Shown here: piece by piece, positions 7,932-15,926 of the stretch
Position numbering within the stretch: the first letter of the stretch is position 1
Layout: the number at the start of each line of letters is the position of its first letter
From: Propionibacteriaceae bacterium
GTDB taxonomy: Bacteria; Actinomycetota; Actinomycetes; Propionibacteriales; Propionibacteriaceae
Direction of reading: 5' to 3'
DNA: 33,804 nucleotides
NCBI GenBank assembly: GCA_017306015.1
Contig: JAFKJK010000032.1
Location: 1-33,804 of the forward strand
Notes under the pieces: model-generated
Databases searched by the model: none
Seen by the model: only the letters and a program-made list of their open reading frames with translations
Told to the model about the DNA's origin: nothing
Program-made: the position numbers and the translations under genes

Positions 7932-9254
7932 TCAGCCCTTGGTGCCGTTGTCGTAGAACTTCTGGAGCGCGTCGAGATACTGCTCGGCGGTCTCATTGCG
8001 GTTGGACATCGACTGCATGTGGGTCTGGATGAAGTCGAGGAAGCCAGGCACCGGGTAGTCGGGGTAGAACGACAAGGTGTTCGCCTTCAGGAGTTCGTTG
8101 AACCGTTCGGTGAACTCTCGAGTCGTGGTGTCGGTGATCTTGCTGGCGTCACCGGCGAGCGGCAGACCGCCCTGCTGTCCGATCAGGTCCTGGACCTCGG
8201 GGCTCAGGGTGATGTCGATCCAGTCATAGGCAAGGTCCTTGTTCTTGGCCTTGGCGGGCACGCCCCACAGGTGGCCCGAGGAGCCCATCGAGAGGTTCGC
8301 GCCGGGGAAGGTGAAGTAGCCCCAGTCGAACTTGGACTCCTTGCTGATTCGGGCGAACTGGCCGTTGTTCCACATCAGCATTCCGGCCTTCCCGCTGAGC
8401 CAGTTAACGGTCGCCTGCTCGAAGGACAGGCCGCCGAGCTTCGTGCCCACGTAGCCCTTGTCGATCCAGTCCTGGAACTTGTGGGTTCCGTCAGACCACG
8501 GGGCGGCGTGGAAGTTGACCGGGTTGCGGACGAACATGAAATCATCGATCTGATCTCGGGTGGCTCCGGCCGAGACCAGGGAGTACCAGACCCACATCTG
8601 GTTGAAGCCCTGGCTGGTGTTGGCCGAGCTGGAAATGGGCAGGATGCCCGCAGCCATCATCTTGTCCATGGCGGCCTCGAGTTCGGCCATGTTGGTCGGC
8701 AGTGCGGTGATGCCGGCCTTCTTGAACAGTTCTTTGTTGTAGTAGAACATCACGTACTCGCCGATGTTCGGCACCCCGTACCAGTCGCCCGACCCGGCCT
8801 TGCCGTCGGCGTCGTACTGGGCGAACGCAGCCATGGCGCCGGTCACCTTCTGGTCCCACCCACGCTGCTTGGCCTGCTCGGTCAGCGGCTGCAAGAGGCC
8901 TTGGGCGGCTAGCTGGCCACCATCGGCGTTGCCCTTGTTGAACTCCACAACGTCGGGAACGTCATTGCCGGTGAGGGTGATCTTCGCGTTCTGCCGCATC
9001 GCGTCGAAGCTTGTCTGCTGGAAATCGACCTTGACCCCGGGGTGCTTGGCCTCGAAGATCTCCACAGCCTTCTTCCAGCCCTGACCCTGTGGCGTCGTGG
9101 GATCCTCATACTGCAACACCTTGAACGTCGTCGGCTCTGCCGCCGACCCGGACGTGGTGGCGGCGGGGGCGCTGGAGCACCCGGCCAGTGCCGTGACCCC
9201 AAGTGAAGCGGCTGCGAGAGTAGCCCCCAGCTTCCGCTTGAACGATGCTGACAT
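7932..9254 (-). CDS. Sugar ABC transporter solute-binding lipoprotein
   Basis: This 440-residue extracellular binding protein captures the sugar and delivers it to the two permeases downstream. The signal peptide is a lipoprotein type: basic KRK, hydrophobic stretch, and lipobox TALAGC with the lipidated C26. The mature part has the usual family 1 layout, including an early FEAKHPGVKVDFQQTSFD segment and LSGKAGMLMWNNGQF. The ATG at 9254 is chosen because GAGGAAGAAGG precedes it. The ATG 21 bases further upstream would leave no ribosome binding site and would extend the signal peptide unusually. Ligand is unknown; context suggests the GH172 substrate. Confidence 0.93.
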   Translation of the reverse strand: MSASFKRKLGATLAAASLGVTALAGCSSAPAATTSGSAAEPTTFKVLQYEDPTTPQGQGWKKAVEIFEAKHPGVKVDFQQTSFDAMRQNAKITLTGNDVPDVVEFNKGNADGGQLAAQGLLQPLTEQAKQRGWDQKVTGAMAAFAQYDADGKAGSGDWYGVPNIGEYVMFYYNKELFKKAGITALPTNMAELEAAMDKMMAAGILPISSSANTSQGFNQMWVWYSLVSAGATRDQIDDFMFVRNPVNFHAAPWSDGTHKFQDWIDKGYVGTKLGGLSFEQATVNWLSGKAGMLMWNNGQFARISKESKFDWGYFTFPGANLSMGSSGHLWGVPAKAKNKDLAYDWIDITLSPEVQDLIGQQGGLPLAGDASKITDTTTREFTERFNELLKANTLSFYPDYPVPGFLDFIQTHMQSMSNRNETAEQYLDALQKFYDNGTKG

Positions 9255-9445
9255 GTCCTTCTTCCTCTCTTTCATGGTTGATGTGCTCGGTGACGGTTCG
9301 TCGTCTGATCGGGCCAGGCCGCGACCCTTTTCGGGCGCGCTCCAGCGTCTGGGCGGGTGACAGCCGGAAACCCGGCAAGGGGACCAGTTCTCCCGTGGAG
9401 GGATCGCTGGACTTGTGAATGGAGGTCGCGGCTTCTCAGCGGCGC

Positions 9446-10477
9446 CTACCGTCGCGGCGGTCCGACCGAACCCCTCTCCACGAGAGGACAAGGCATGACC
9501 ATGTGCGTCCGGCCAGAGGATGGTCCTGCGCCTTGAATGCGGGCTATCGCCTGGCGGGCCGCCCAGGTGCCCATCTCGTGATGGGGAAGCTGCACGGTGG
9601 TCAAGCCGGGCAGCAACCCGTCCGCGACGAACTGCTGGTTGTCGAACCCCACGACAGATAGGTCGCCAGGGATTTCGAGCCCGAGGTTTTGGGCCACTTG
9701 GTAGAAGCCGAACGCGATCTGGTCGGAGAAGCAGAAGACAGCGGTCGGCGGCTTCGCCTCACCCAGCAGCCGTACCGCCGCCGCCCGACCGGCAGCCACG
9801 CCAGGGTCAGCGGCCTCCACGATCAGGGACGGATCCACCTTGATGCCAGCCTCCTGCAGCGCCGCTTCGTAGCCGGCACGCCGGAGATCCCGTGCAACAA
9901 ACTGGGTGCTCGCGACATTGCACAAGCCAATCCGGCGGTGCCCCGCCTGAATCAGCCGATGTGTCGCCGCAAGAGCGCCGGCGGTTTCGTCCGGCACCAC
10001 CCAATCCGCTCTCGCCTCACCGTTGGCCGGGTAGCCGTTCAGAACCACCATCGGGGTCGCTTCCGGGATGAGCGGCAGCTCAACCTCTCGATGGAACTCG
10101 GCCGCCACGATGAGACCCTCGACGTTGCGCTGCAACAGAGTCTGCACCGCGGCGACGTCCAACTCCTTGTGCCCGGCAGTATCGATGAGGATCACCAGGT
10201 AATCCGCCTCCGACGCCGCAAGTTGCGCGCCGGCCAGCATCTGTCCAGCGAACGGTACGGAAGCAACCTCGTCCGAAACCAAGCCGATCGTGTGCGACTG
10301 CCGCGTCTTCAGACCCTTGGCCAGCAGGTTCGGCACGTAGCCCATCTCCGAGGCCACCTGACGGATCTGGGCAGCGATGTCGGGTCGGACCCTGCCGGTG
10401 TCGAGGTCGTTGAGGACGAGCGACACCGATGACGCAGACACACCCACGTGGGCCGCTATGTCCTTGAGAGTCACCAT
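9446..10477 (-). CDS. LacI-family transcriptional repressor of the sugar operon
   Basis: This 343-residue regulator has the N-terminal LacI helix-turn-helix (TLKDIAAHVGVSASSVSLVL, residues 3-22), a hinge near residue 55 (NLLAKGLKTR), and a periplasmic-binding-protein-like effector domain starting SHTIGLVSDEVASVPFAGQML. It is the first gene of the operon, 191 bases upstream of the binding-protein gene on the same strand. Three LacI-type operators lie 13 to 67 bases upstream of its start, so autoregulation and co-regulation of the downstream genes are likely. The inducer would be the imported sugar or a breakdown product. Wild-type function is inferred from family, not shown. Confidence 0.93.
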   Translation of the reverse strand: MVTLKDIAAHVGVSASSVSLVLNDLDTGRVRPDIAAQIRQVASEMGYVPNLLAKGLKTRQSHTIGLVSDEVASVPFAGQMLAGAQLAASEADYLVILIDTAGHKELDVAAVQTLLQRNVEGLIVAAEFHREVELPLIPEATPMVVLNGYPANGEARADWVVPDETAGALAATHRLIQAGHRRIGLCNVASTQFVARDLRRAGYEAALQEAGIKVDPSLIVEAADPGVAAGRAAAVRLLGEAKPPTAVFCFSDQIAFGFYQVAQNLGLEIPGDLSVVGFDNQQFVADGLLPGLTTVQLPHHEMGTWAARQAIARIQGAGPSSGRTHMVMPCPLVERGSVGPPRR

Positions 10478-10489
10478 GAGACACCTTCG

Positions 10490-10544
10490 TCAAACGATTG
10501 AAGTCAAACGATTGATGGAACCGTAAGAACGTCAAACGCGTTGA
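10490..10544. promoter_or_regulatory. Cluster of three LacI-type operators
   Basis: Two identical 12-base sites TCAAACGATTGA lie at 10490-10501 and 10504-10515. A third related dyad, TCAAACGCGTTGA, lies at 10532-10544. The central AACG/CGTT core fits LacI-family operators. All lie directly upstream of the repressor gene and overlap where its promoter should be. A TTGACG in the third site, read on the minus strand, could serve as a -35 box, but no good -10 is seen. Confidence 0.7.
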
Positions 10545-10580
10545 CGCAACACCGTTATCCGATCGTTATCTGGAGCGCGA

Positions 10581-10598
10581 CAGAGGCTCCCGCCTCTG
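10581..10598. terminator. Hairpin upstream of the sugar operon promoter
   Basis: CAGAGGC and GCCTCTG form a perfect 7-bp stem with a TCCC loop. No T-tract follows on either strand. It could insulate the sugar operon from integrase transcription, which runs towards it on the same strand. Confidence 0.3.
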
Positions 10599-10738
10599 GT
10601 CGGAGAGCCGCCGCCAGCTTTCCGGCGAACTGAGCTGTTGTGACGCCGGCATTCACTTGAGCACAGACTGCCGACGCCCGTGGTCGAGCCGATCGGCGCG
10701 GGTCCTTCAGCGGTCATCACGAACGCCTTGCGTGGGAG

Positions 10739-10765
10739 AGTTGATCGAGCGCCGCTCGGTCAACT
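10739..10765. repeat. 27-base near-perfect dyad downstream of integrase gene
   Basis: Outer arms AGTTGA/TCAACT (the last base of the left half, T10745, faces G10759) and inner arms CGAGCG/CGCTCG are centred on C10752. Twelve of thirteen opposing pairs are complementary. With a one-base centre it cannot fold as an ordinary RNA hairpin, so a DNA binding site for a dimeric protein is more likely. Confidence 0.5.
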
Positions 10766-10981
10766 GCACCAGTCAGTTCTTCGCTCGAGGTGTCGACCCC
10801 GAAACCCGGCGCAGCGGCATCGGCGCAGACCGCATCGTGGAGAGCATCGCCGGGGTCAAACGGTCATGACGGCCACCTCGGTGGCAAGTTCCGACCAGTG
10901 GGCTGAGGCCGATTGCAGCGCCTTTCGGGCCGCCAGTCGCCAGGGACGTTCCCTGACCGGTTGCCGGGCGCTGGACCACGG

Positions 10982-12241
10982 TCAAGGGCCGAGCTGGCCG
11001 GTGATCATGGCATCCAACGTCTTGACCACATCGTCCATATGGCTGGCGGCAACCTCTTGGTAGCGGAGAGCCATGATTGGTGTGGTGTGGCCCGCGGCGA
11101 CCTGGAGTTCGCGGATGGTCGCGCCGGCCAGTGCGGTGTAGGTGAGGCCGACGTGCCGTAGGTCGTGGAAGCGGAAGCCCTCGATCCCTGCCTCGGCGCA
11201 AGCGCGCAGCCAGGCGGCTCGCCACTCGGTGTCGGTGACGTGACCGCCGTCGTCCCGCCAGAAGAGCAGCCCGTTCGGGCCCAGCTGTGCGTGTTCATGA
11301 AGGTGGGTCTTGACCTCGCTGAGGATCGACGCAGGGATGCGGACGGTGCGTATGCCGGCTTCTGTCTTGGGGTCGCCGACGTGTTGGGTGCGCTGTCCGG
11401 CGTGGGTGACGCCGCGGGTCACCTTGATGACGCCTCGGTTCAGGTCGATGTCCTTGCGCCGGAGTTCGCGCACCTCACCCGAGCGAAGAGCGCACCACGC
11501 GCCGAGCGGCACGCCGAGGCGCCAGCGGTCCGGCATGTTGTCGGCGATCTCGCGCACCTGTGCCGGTGTGAGCGGCTCGATGCTGCGCCGCTTGGACGGC
11601 TTGCCGGCCCCCTTTACCCGAACGGGGTTGCTGTCGATGATGCCGTCGTCGACCGCAGCGAGACAGATGGTTCGCAGAAACTGGTAGGCGAGGTCGCAGC
11701 TGCGGCGCCGCTCAACGAGCGGAAGTGAACGCCACCAGGCGTGTACCTGCGCTCGGTCCAGATCGGCGAGCGCGACGTCGCCCAGGGGATGGTTGGTCCA
11801 CACCTTAGGGCGTGCTCGCTTGCCGGTGCGCTTGTTGGATCGCAGGCTGAAGGCGAGCGGCTCGCCGCAGATGTAGATCCGCAGGCTGGCCTCGTAGCGG
11901 GTGCGGGTGGTCGTCCGAAGGTCGGCGGTAGCCAGCCACTGGCGGGCGTACGTGGCGACGGTGGGACGCTCTGGGCCCGGCTGTTCGGCGCGGCGTCGGG
12001 CCGCCTCGCGGTCGGCGGGTGGGCTCCATTGGTCGCTCTCGATCAGCCGACGTTCCATCTCCAGCCACACCCGGGCATCCCCCTCGGTCTGGAAGGTCAT
12101 GGGTGCGGCGTAGACGGTGCTCGGGAGCACGCCAGGGATGCCGCCGTGGCGGTAGCTAGCCTGGTACTTGCCTGACGCCTTGAGCCGGACTGTTCCCCAG
12201 GTGCTGCGGCGCCTTGCTGACCCTCTCGCGCGCCGTCCCAT
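10982..12241 (-). CDS. Tyrosine recombinase / integrase of the mobile element
   Basis: This 419-residue enzyme catalyses site-specific integration and excision. The catalytic set is complete: R253 in CALRSGEVREL, H359 and R362 in FHDLRHVGLTYTALAG, H385 in AAGHTT, and the nucleophile Y394 in ALRYQEVA. A basic N-terminal arm-binding region and a SAM-like core-binding domain (about 93-205, starting TVATYARQWL) come first. This layout is typical of actinobacterial phage and ICE integrases. Its start lies about 160 bases from a sequence like a tRNA 3' end, the usual place of the attachment site. The gene reads inward, away from that site, as expected at an element end. Confidence 0.95.
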   Translation of the reverse strand: MGRRARGSARRRSTWGTVRLKASGKYQASYRHGGIPGVLPSTVYAAPMTFQTEGDARVWLEMERRLIESDQWSPPADREAARRRAEQPGPERPTVATYARQWLATADLRTTTRTRYEASLRIYICGEPLAFSLRSNKRTGKRARPKVWTNHPLGDVALADLDRAQVHAWWRSLPLVERRRSCDLAYQFLRTICLAAVDDGIIDSNPVRVKGAGKPSKRRSIEPLTPAQVREIADNMPDRWRLGVPLGAWCALRSGEVRELRRKDIDLNRGVIKVTRGVTHAGQRTQHVGDPKTEAGIRTVRIPASILSEVKTHLHEHAQLGPNGLLFWRDDGGHVTDTEWRAAWLRACAEAGIEGFRFHDLRHVGLTYTALAGATIRELQVAAGHTTPIMALRYQEVAASHMDDVVKTLDAMITGQLGP

Positions 12242-12403
12242 TTCTCACGCTCCCATTTGGTACGCCGGGCCCTTATCGGGCCCTTAGGTACACCCAACAT
12301 GCCTATGCAGGCGTCTGCACTCGTGACTCGACTCGGCATCGAAACACCTAGTCAAAGCCATAATAGCAGGGCTGACAAGGGGTGCCGGGGAGGCCGTCTG
12401 GAC

Positions 12404-12428
12404 GGATTCGAGTCCCATTGGGGGCACG
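12404..12428 (+). other. Candidate attachment site: tRNA 3'-end-like sequence
   Basis: The segment GGATTCGAGTCCC followed by a 7-base TGGGGGC-type acceptor strand and ACGA resembles the T-loop to 3' end of a tRNA. No matching 5' acceptor strand (GCCCCCA-like) or D- and anticodon arms precede it, so it is not a complete tRNA gene. Elements using tyrosine integrases commonly leave such a partial copy at one junction. It sits between the integrase gene and genes of chromosomal appearance. The other att copy would be outside this window. Confidence 0.5.
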
Positions 12429-12540
12429 ACGAGGAACGGTCGGCGTCCAGACGGTTCACCAACGTCGTGGACGCTCTTCCCTCTGTGGCCACCGGCCCTG
12501 CTCGCGCCGGGCCCGACCCTGTCGGCTGATCGAGCGCTGC

Positions 12541-13542
12541 TCAGGCCGCCGGCCCAGCCAGCGCTGCCAGCAACTCGCGTTCCTCGGCGTCGGTCAGGCC
12601 GGCACCACGGTTGATGCTGTCCGGCTGCAGCTCGCGCCAGGCGAGCGCGTCGCGCAGGGTGTCGATGAGCGGACGGGTCGTCAGCCCGGCCGCACGGGCC
12701 CGATCAGTCGAGCGGGTGTTCATCCCGTACCAGGACGGGTCCGCGAGCCACAGCGGCAGCGAACGGGGACCCGCCCACTCGTTCACGCCACGCTCGAGCA
12801 GCCAGCCGCCGGGCGCGGACACCGGGCGTGCATCACTGACCGCCGCCTGTCGTGCCACGTCGAGGTGCTCGGGGAAGGGCACGGCAGGTCCCTGAGCGTT
12901 GAAGACGCCCACGACGCTCCGCTCCGCACAGGAGACCAGCCAGGCCGCCAGGTCGCGGACGTCGATCACCGAGGTAGGGAGCTCCGGTGCCTCCGGCACC
13001 AGGACCGCGCCCTGCACTGCCGGGTGGGCGAACCGCCAGGGCCAGTAGTCCGTCCTGCCGGTGGGATCGCCGGGGCCGCCGATCAGCCCGGGGCGGACGA
13101 TCAACGTGCGCTCGGTGCCGAAGCCGGCCAGCACCGCGTCCTCGCCGGCGACCTTGGCAGCCCCGTAGTCCTCCAGCCCGTTCATCACCTCGGCGGCGAG
13201 AGGGCTCAGCCTCTCGGCGGACTCGTCCGCCCCCGGGATCGCGTGGTCCGCGTACACGCTCGCGGTCGAGACGAAGAGGTAGCGGTCGACGACCGGCGCC
13301 AGGTCGCGGACGGCGCGACGCACGTGTCCAGGCTGCCGGGCGACGTCGATCACCGCGTCCCAGTGCTCGGTGGCCACCGACGCCAGGGCGTCGTCGCGGT
13401 CGCGGTCGGCGCTGACACTCCGTGCGCCGTCGGGAATGTCGGCCCTACGCGCGACGCACGTGACCGCATGCTGCCGTGCGACCGCAGTGACCGCGATCTC
13501 GTGGCTGAGCCAGCCCGTCCCGCCAAGCACCAGGATCCTCAT
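12541..13542 (-). CDS. NAD(P)-dependent epimerase/dehydratase family protein
   Basis: This 333-residue extended-SDR-like protein has an N-terminal Rossmann fold with MRILVLGGTGWLS as the dinucleotide-binding loop. YLFVSTASVYADH (about residues 93-105) and a later YGAAKVAGE segment (about 132-140) give the catalytic Ser/Tyr/Lys set (YxxxK is YGAAK). IVRPGLIGGPGD is also typical. The C-terminal half sets substrate and is not recognisable to me. The gene is the first chromosomal-looking gene right of the candidate att site and is transcribed towards it. Actual substrate is unknown; a nucleotide-sugar role is not supported by neighbours. Confidence 0.85.
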   Translation of the reverse strand: MRILVLGGTGWLSHEIAVTAVARQHAVTCVARRADIPDGARSVSADRDRDDALASVATEHWDAVIDVARQPGHVRRAVRDLAPVVDRYLFVSTASVYADHAIPGADESAERLSPLAAEVMNGLEDYGAAKVAGEDAVLAGFGTERTLIVRPGLIGGPGDPTGRTDYWPWRFAHPAVQGAVLVPEAPELPTSVIDVRDLAAWLVSCAERSVVGVFNAQGPAVPFPEHLDVARQAAVSDARPVSAPGGWLLERGVNEWAGPRSLPLWLADPSWYGMNTRSTDRARAAGLTTRPLIDTLRDALAWRELQPDSINRGAGLTDAEERELLAALAGPAA

Positions 13543-13660
13543 CCCTGGAGACTCTCAGAGGACGGCTGCGAGGAGCGAGCCATTTCGCTGGGAGCGGAGG
13601 AGGTTCGGACGCGAATCACCCCGGGTATGGACGGAAGAATCCGACCGAGGAGAGCGTCAG

Positions 13661-13825
13661 ATGAGCCAGAACACCGATCCGAAGAAGTCTCCGACCGAGC
13701 GACTGGACGAGGTGCCGCGCCTGAGCGCGGACCCGGATCCCGATCCCGCCAAGGACCCGGAGTCCGACACTCCGGCCGGCCTCGGGACACCCGAGGAGGA
13801 TCCCGATCCCCCGGTAGAGGCCTGA
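13661..13825 (+). CDS. Small acidic, proline-rich disordered protein
   Basis: This 54-residue protein is rich in Asp, Glu and Pro, including repeated DPDPD-like stretches, and should be intrinsically disordered. It has no membrane segment or cysteine. The ATG start has a good ribosome binding site (GAGGAGAG about 6 bases upstream). It is divergent from the epimerase gene and converges on the DUF3618 envelope gene, 23 bases apart. Function is unknown. Confidence 0.6.
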   Translation: MSQNTDPKKSPTERLDEVPRLSADPDPDPAKDPESDTPAGLGTPEEDPDPPVEA

Positions 13826-13848
13826 GCTGCTCACCGGGCAGATCGCGA

Positions 13849-14499
13849 TCAGCCTTGCGCAGCGTCCCGCGCTTCTGTCCTCACGGAGTCGGCTGAATCG
13901 CGGGCACTCTCGGCGACGTCCTGCACCGAGTCCTGCGTAACGCCCTGGATGTCGTCCACCGCTGCGCTGCCTTCCTCACGGACCGTCCGGACCGCCTCGC
14001 CGGCGGACTCCTTCAGGGTGTCCATGGCCTGGGCAGCCGGCTCGGCCAGGTTGTCGGCGACCTCGTGAGCCGCCTCGGTGACCTTGTCGGTGAGCGGTTG
14101 CGCCTTCTCCTTGACGGCCTCGGCGAGTTCCTGCTCCTTGCGGGAGGCCGGGAACGCCGCTGCGAGTAGCAACCCGATCCCGAACGCCACCACTCCGGCT
14201 GCCAGTGGATTGCCCTGTGCCTGCCGTCCGGCCCGATCGGGCAGGTCGGTCAGGTTGTCGCCAGCCTCGCGGACGCCGGCGGCAAGGTCGTGCGCCTTGT
14301 CGACGGCGACGTCCCGGACGTCCTCGGCGGTTCCGAGGACGCGGTCGAGCAGCCTGCTGCCGGCCCGCCTGGCCTTGTCCACCTGGCGGTGCGCGATGTG
14401 CGCCGGGTTGGCCTGGTCGGCGAGCTCGTCGACGTTGTCCGACAGGCTCGCCCTGGTCTCTTCGATCTGTGCCCGGATCACGGACGGGTCGCTGGTCAT
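13849..14499 (-). CDS. DUF3618 domain protein, membrane-anchored helical protein
   Basis: This 216-residue protein opens with the DUF3618 signature IRAQIEETRASLSDNVDELADQ (residues 8-29). A long Ala- and Asp-rich amphipathic helix region with apolipoprotein-like periodicity follows. One membrane segment (PLAAGVVAFGIGLLLAAAF, about 97-115) is present, then another highly charged helical tail. It is the last gene of a three-gene operon; its ATG overlaps the stop of the upstream holin-family gene by ATGA, so the two are translationally coupled. Such proteins are common in actinobacterial envelopes; a molecular function is not established. Confidence 0.8.
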   Translation of the reverse strand: MTSDPSVIRAQIEETRASLSDNVDELADQANPAHIAHRQVDKARRAGSRLLDRVLGTAEDVRDVAVDKAHDLAAGVREAGDNLTDLPDRAGRQAQGNPLAAGVVAFGIGLLLAAAFPASRKEQELAEAVKEKAQPLTDKVTEAAHEVADNLAEPAAQAMDTLKESAGEAVRTVREEGSAAVDDIQGVTQDSVQDVAESARDSADSVRTEARDAAQG

Positions 14500-14936
14500 C
14501 GGTTCTCCTCTTCGTTGCCCTTGACTGCATTGGGGATCTTGCTGACCGTCTCGGCGGTCATCGGCAGGCCTTTCACCCGCTTGAGCTCGGTGCGTCCGGC
14601 CTGCATCAGCACCGCTGCGACGATCGCCCAGATCACCGCCACGACGACCGCCGACCAGGCGTTCCCGATGGCGAGGCCGAGGCCCCACCACAGGGCTATC
14701 GACAGGAACAGGACGGCCAGGAAGCCGCCCACGCCGGCACCGGCGAGCAGCCCAGCACCCTTGCCGGCGCGGGTTCCCGACTCGCGGACCTCGGCCTTCG
14801 CCAGCTCCACCTCCTGCCTCAGCAGGGTGGACAGGTCTCGGGTCACATCGCCCATCAGCTCGCCGAGCGAGCGTTCCGGCTCGACCCGGGCCGGGCTCGG
14901 TGCTCCCGGCACGACGGGTTCGCGCGAGGTGGTCAC
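14496..14936 (-). CDS. Phage holin family (DUF1469-type) membrane protein
   Basis: This 146-residue protein has a cytoplasmic N-terminal part with LGELMGDVTRDLSTLLRQEVELAKAEV (about 28-54), the usual start of the Phage_holin_3_6 family. Two membrane segments follow (GLLAGAGVGGFLAVLFLSIALWWGLGL and AWSAVVVAVIWAIVAAVLM). Despite the name, chromosomal members are not phage lysis proteins. It overlaps both neighbours by 4 bases and belongs to an envelope operon with a helical protein and a DUF3618 protein. Role is probably in envelope structure or stress, by association only. Confidence 0.82.
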   Translation of the reverse strand: MTTSREPVVPGAPSPARVEPERSLGELMGDVTRDLSTLLRQEVELAKAEVRESGTRAGKGAGLLAGAGVGGFLAVLFLSIALWWGLGLAIGNAWSAVVVAVIWAIVAAVLMQAGRTELKRVKGLPMTAETVSKIPNAVKGNEEENR

Positions 14937-15826
14937 CGCAGTTCACCGGGCTCAGTGGGACGGTCGGGTTCGCCGACCCGGTCGTAGCCGTACGTCTGTC
15001 CGGACGTCCCGCCGCCGTAGGCCGGCACCTCCGCGGCCAGCCGGGGAGCGGGGACGTCGGTCGCCTCTGCCGCCCGGGTCGCTCCGGCCGAGCCGGTGGT
15101 GTCGTTCCCGGCCATCAGGCCGCGGCTCAGCCGTCCCACCACCACGCCGGCGACCGTCGCACCGGCCAGGAAGACGAACGGACGCCGCCGCGCGAACCGG
15201 CGGATCTGCGACACCACGTCGGCGGAGTCGGCGTTCGCCAGCCAGTGCGAGAGTTCCCCGCCGCGCCGGGACGCCTGCTTCGCCAGTGCCGTCACCGGCC
15301 CGTCCTGCTCGGATTTGGAGGCCATCTCCCCCAGCTCGCCGGCCAGCGAGTGCAACAGCTCGGCAAGCTGCTTGCGGCCGGCGGTCGCCTGGTCGCGCAG
15401 CTGCGAACTCGTCTGCTCCCACAGCGCCTGGAACTGTTCACGGGCATCGGCGGCCACCCGACCCAGTTCGTCCCGGGCGACGTCGGCGACGTCGCCTCCA
15501 CGCTCCAGCGCGACGTCCTTCACCTCCGCAGCCTTGTCCGCAGCGGTTTCCTTCAGGTCGGACGCCTCGTCCTTGGCATGCTCGGCCACGTGCTGTGCCT
15601 TGCTGGCGGCGTCCTGCCCGGTGAGGGACGTCCCCGCGGTGACACCGGCACCGCCGAAGGTCGCCGATGAGCCGGTCTGGCCGCTCGTGGCCGGGATGGG
15701 TCCGGTGTCGTCCAGGCGGTAGGCCTGGTCGTCGGTGAGCGCCGGGTCCTGTGCCCGAGCGCCCGGGTAGTCCTGGTTGCCGCTGGTCTCCCTGCCCGTG
15801 GACAGGTCCGGCTGGTCGCTGGTCAT
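14933..15826 (-). CDS. Ala-rich helical membrane-associated protein of the DUF3618/holin operon
   Basis: This 297-residue protein has a disordered N-terminus and a long Ala/Asp/Glu-rich helix (about residues 72-160) with LEA/apolipoprotein-like repeats (KDEASDLKETAADKAAEV). One membrane segment follows (PFVFLAGATVAGVVVGRL), then a disordered tail. The ATG at 15826 is chosen because GAGGAG lies 8 bases upstream; an ATG 69 bases further upstream has no such site. It is the first gene of the operon, and its stop overlaps the holin-family start. The gene is divergent from the sugar transporter operon. Function unknown. Confidence 0.75.
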   Translation of the reverse strand: MTSDQPDLSTGRETSGNQDYPGARAQDPALTDDQAYRLDDTGPIPATSGQTGSSATFGGAGVTAGTSLTGQDAASKAQHVAEHAKDEASDLKETAADKAAEVKDVALERGGDVADVARDELGRVAADAREQFQALWEQTSSQLRDQATAGRKQLAELLHSLAGELGEMASKSEQDGPVTALAKQASRRGGELSHWLANADSADVVSQIRRFARRRPFVFLAGATVAGVVVGRLSRGLMAGNDTTGSAGATRAAEATDVPAPRLAAEVPAYGGGTSGQTYGYDRVGEPDRPTEPGELR

Positions 15827-15926
15827 CGTCGTCTCCTCGTGGGTGCGTTGTTGGCCTCCCACTGACCACTGCTCCCGGGCGAGATAACTGGGCAATACTT
15901 CGCTGCCCTTCGCGTTAGGAAACGGT

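Larger units (their letters stand above)
10545..10981. other. Non-coding stretch between sugar operon and integrase
   Basis: I see no credible gene in these ~440 bases. The short open frames lack ribosome binding sites and are rich in Arg, Ser and Pro, as expected for random high-GC frames. Two notable structures are present: a 7-bp-stem hairpin at 10581-10598 and a nearly perfect 27-base dyad at 10739-10765. The stretch joins the end of the integrase gene to the promoter region of the repressor. Confidence 0.5.

Noticed and set aside
10657..11063. Short plus-strand open frames upstream of the repressor and beside the integrase
   Set aside because: No ribosome binding site and a composition typical of random high-GC frames; partly antisense to the integrase.
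12357..12430. Complete tRNA gene next to the integrase
   Set aside because: Only the 3' part looks like a tRNA; no complementary 5' acceptor, D-arm or anticodon arm was found.
14290..15624. Long plus-strand frames across the envelope cluster
   Set aside because: Antisense to three overlapping minus-strand genes with good ribosome binding sites and recognisable domains.
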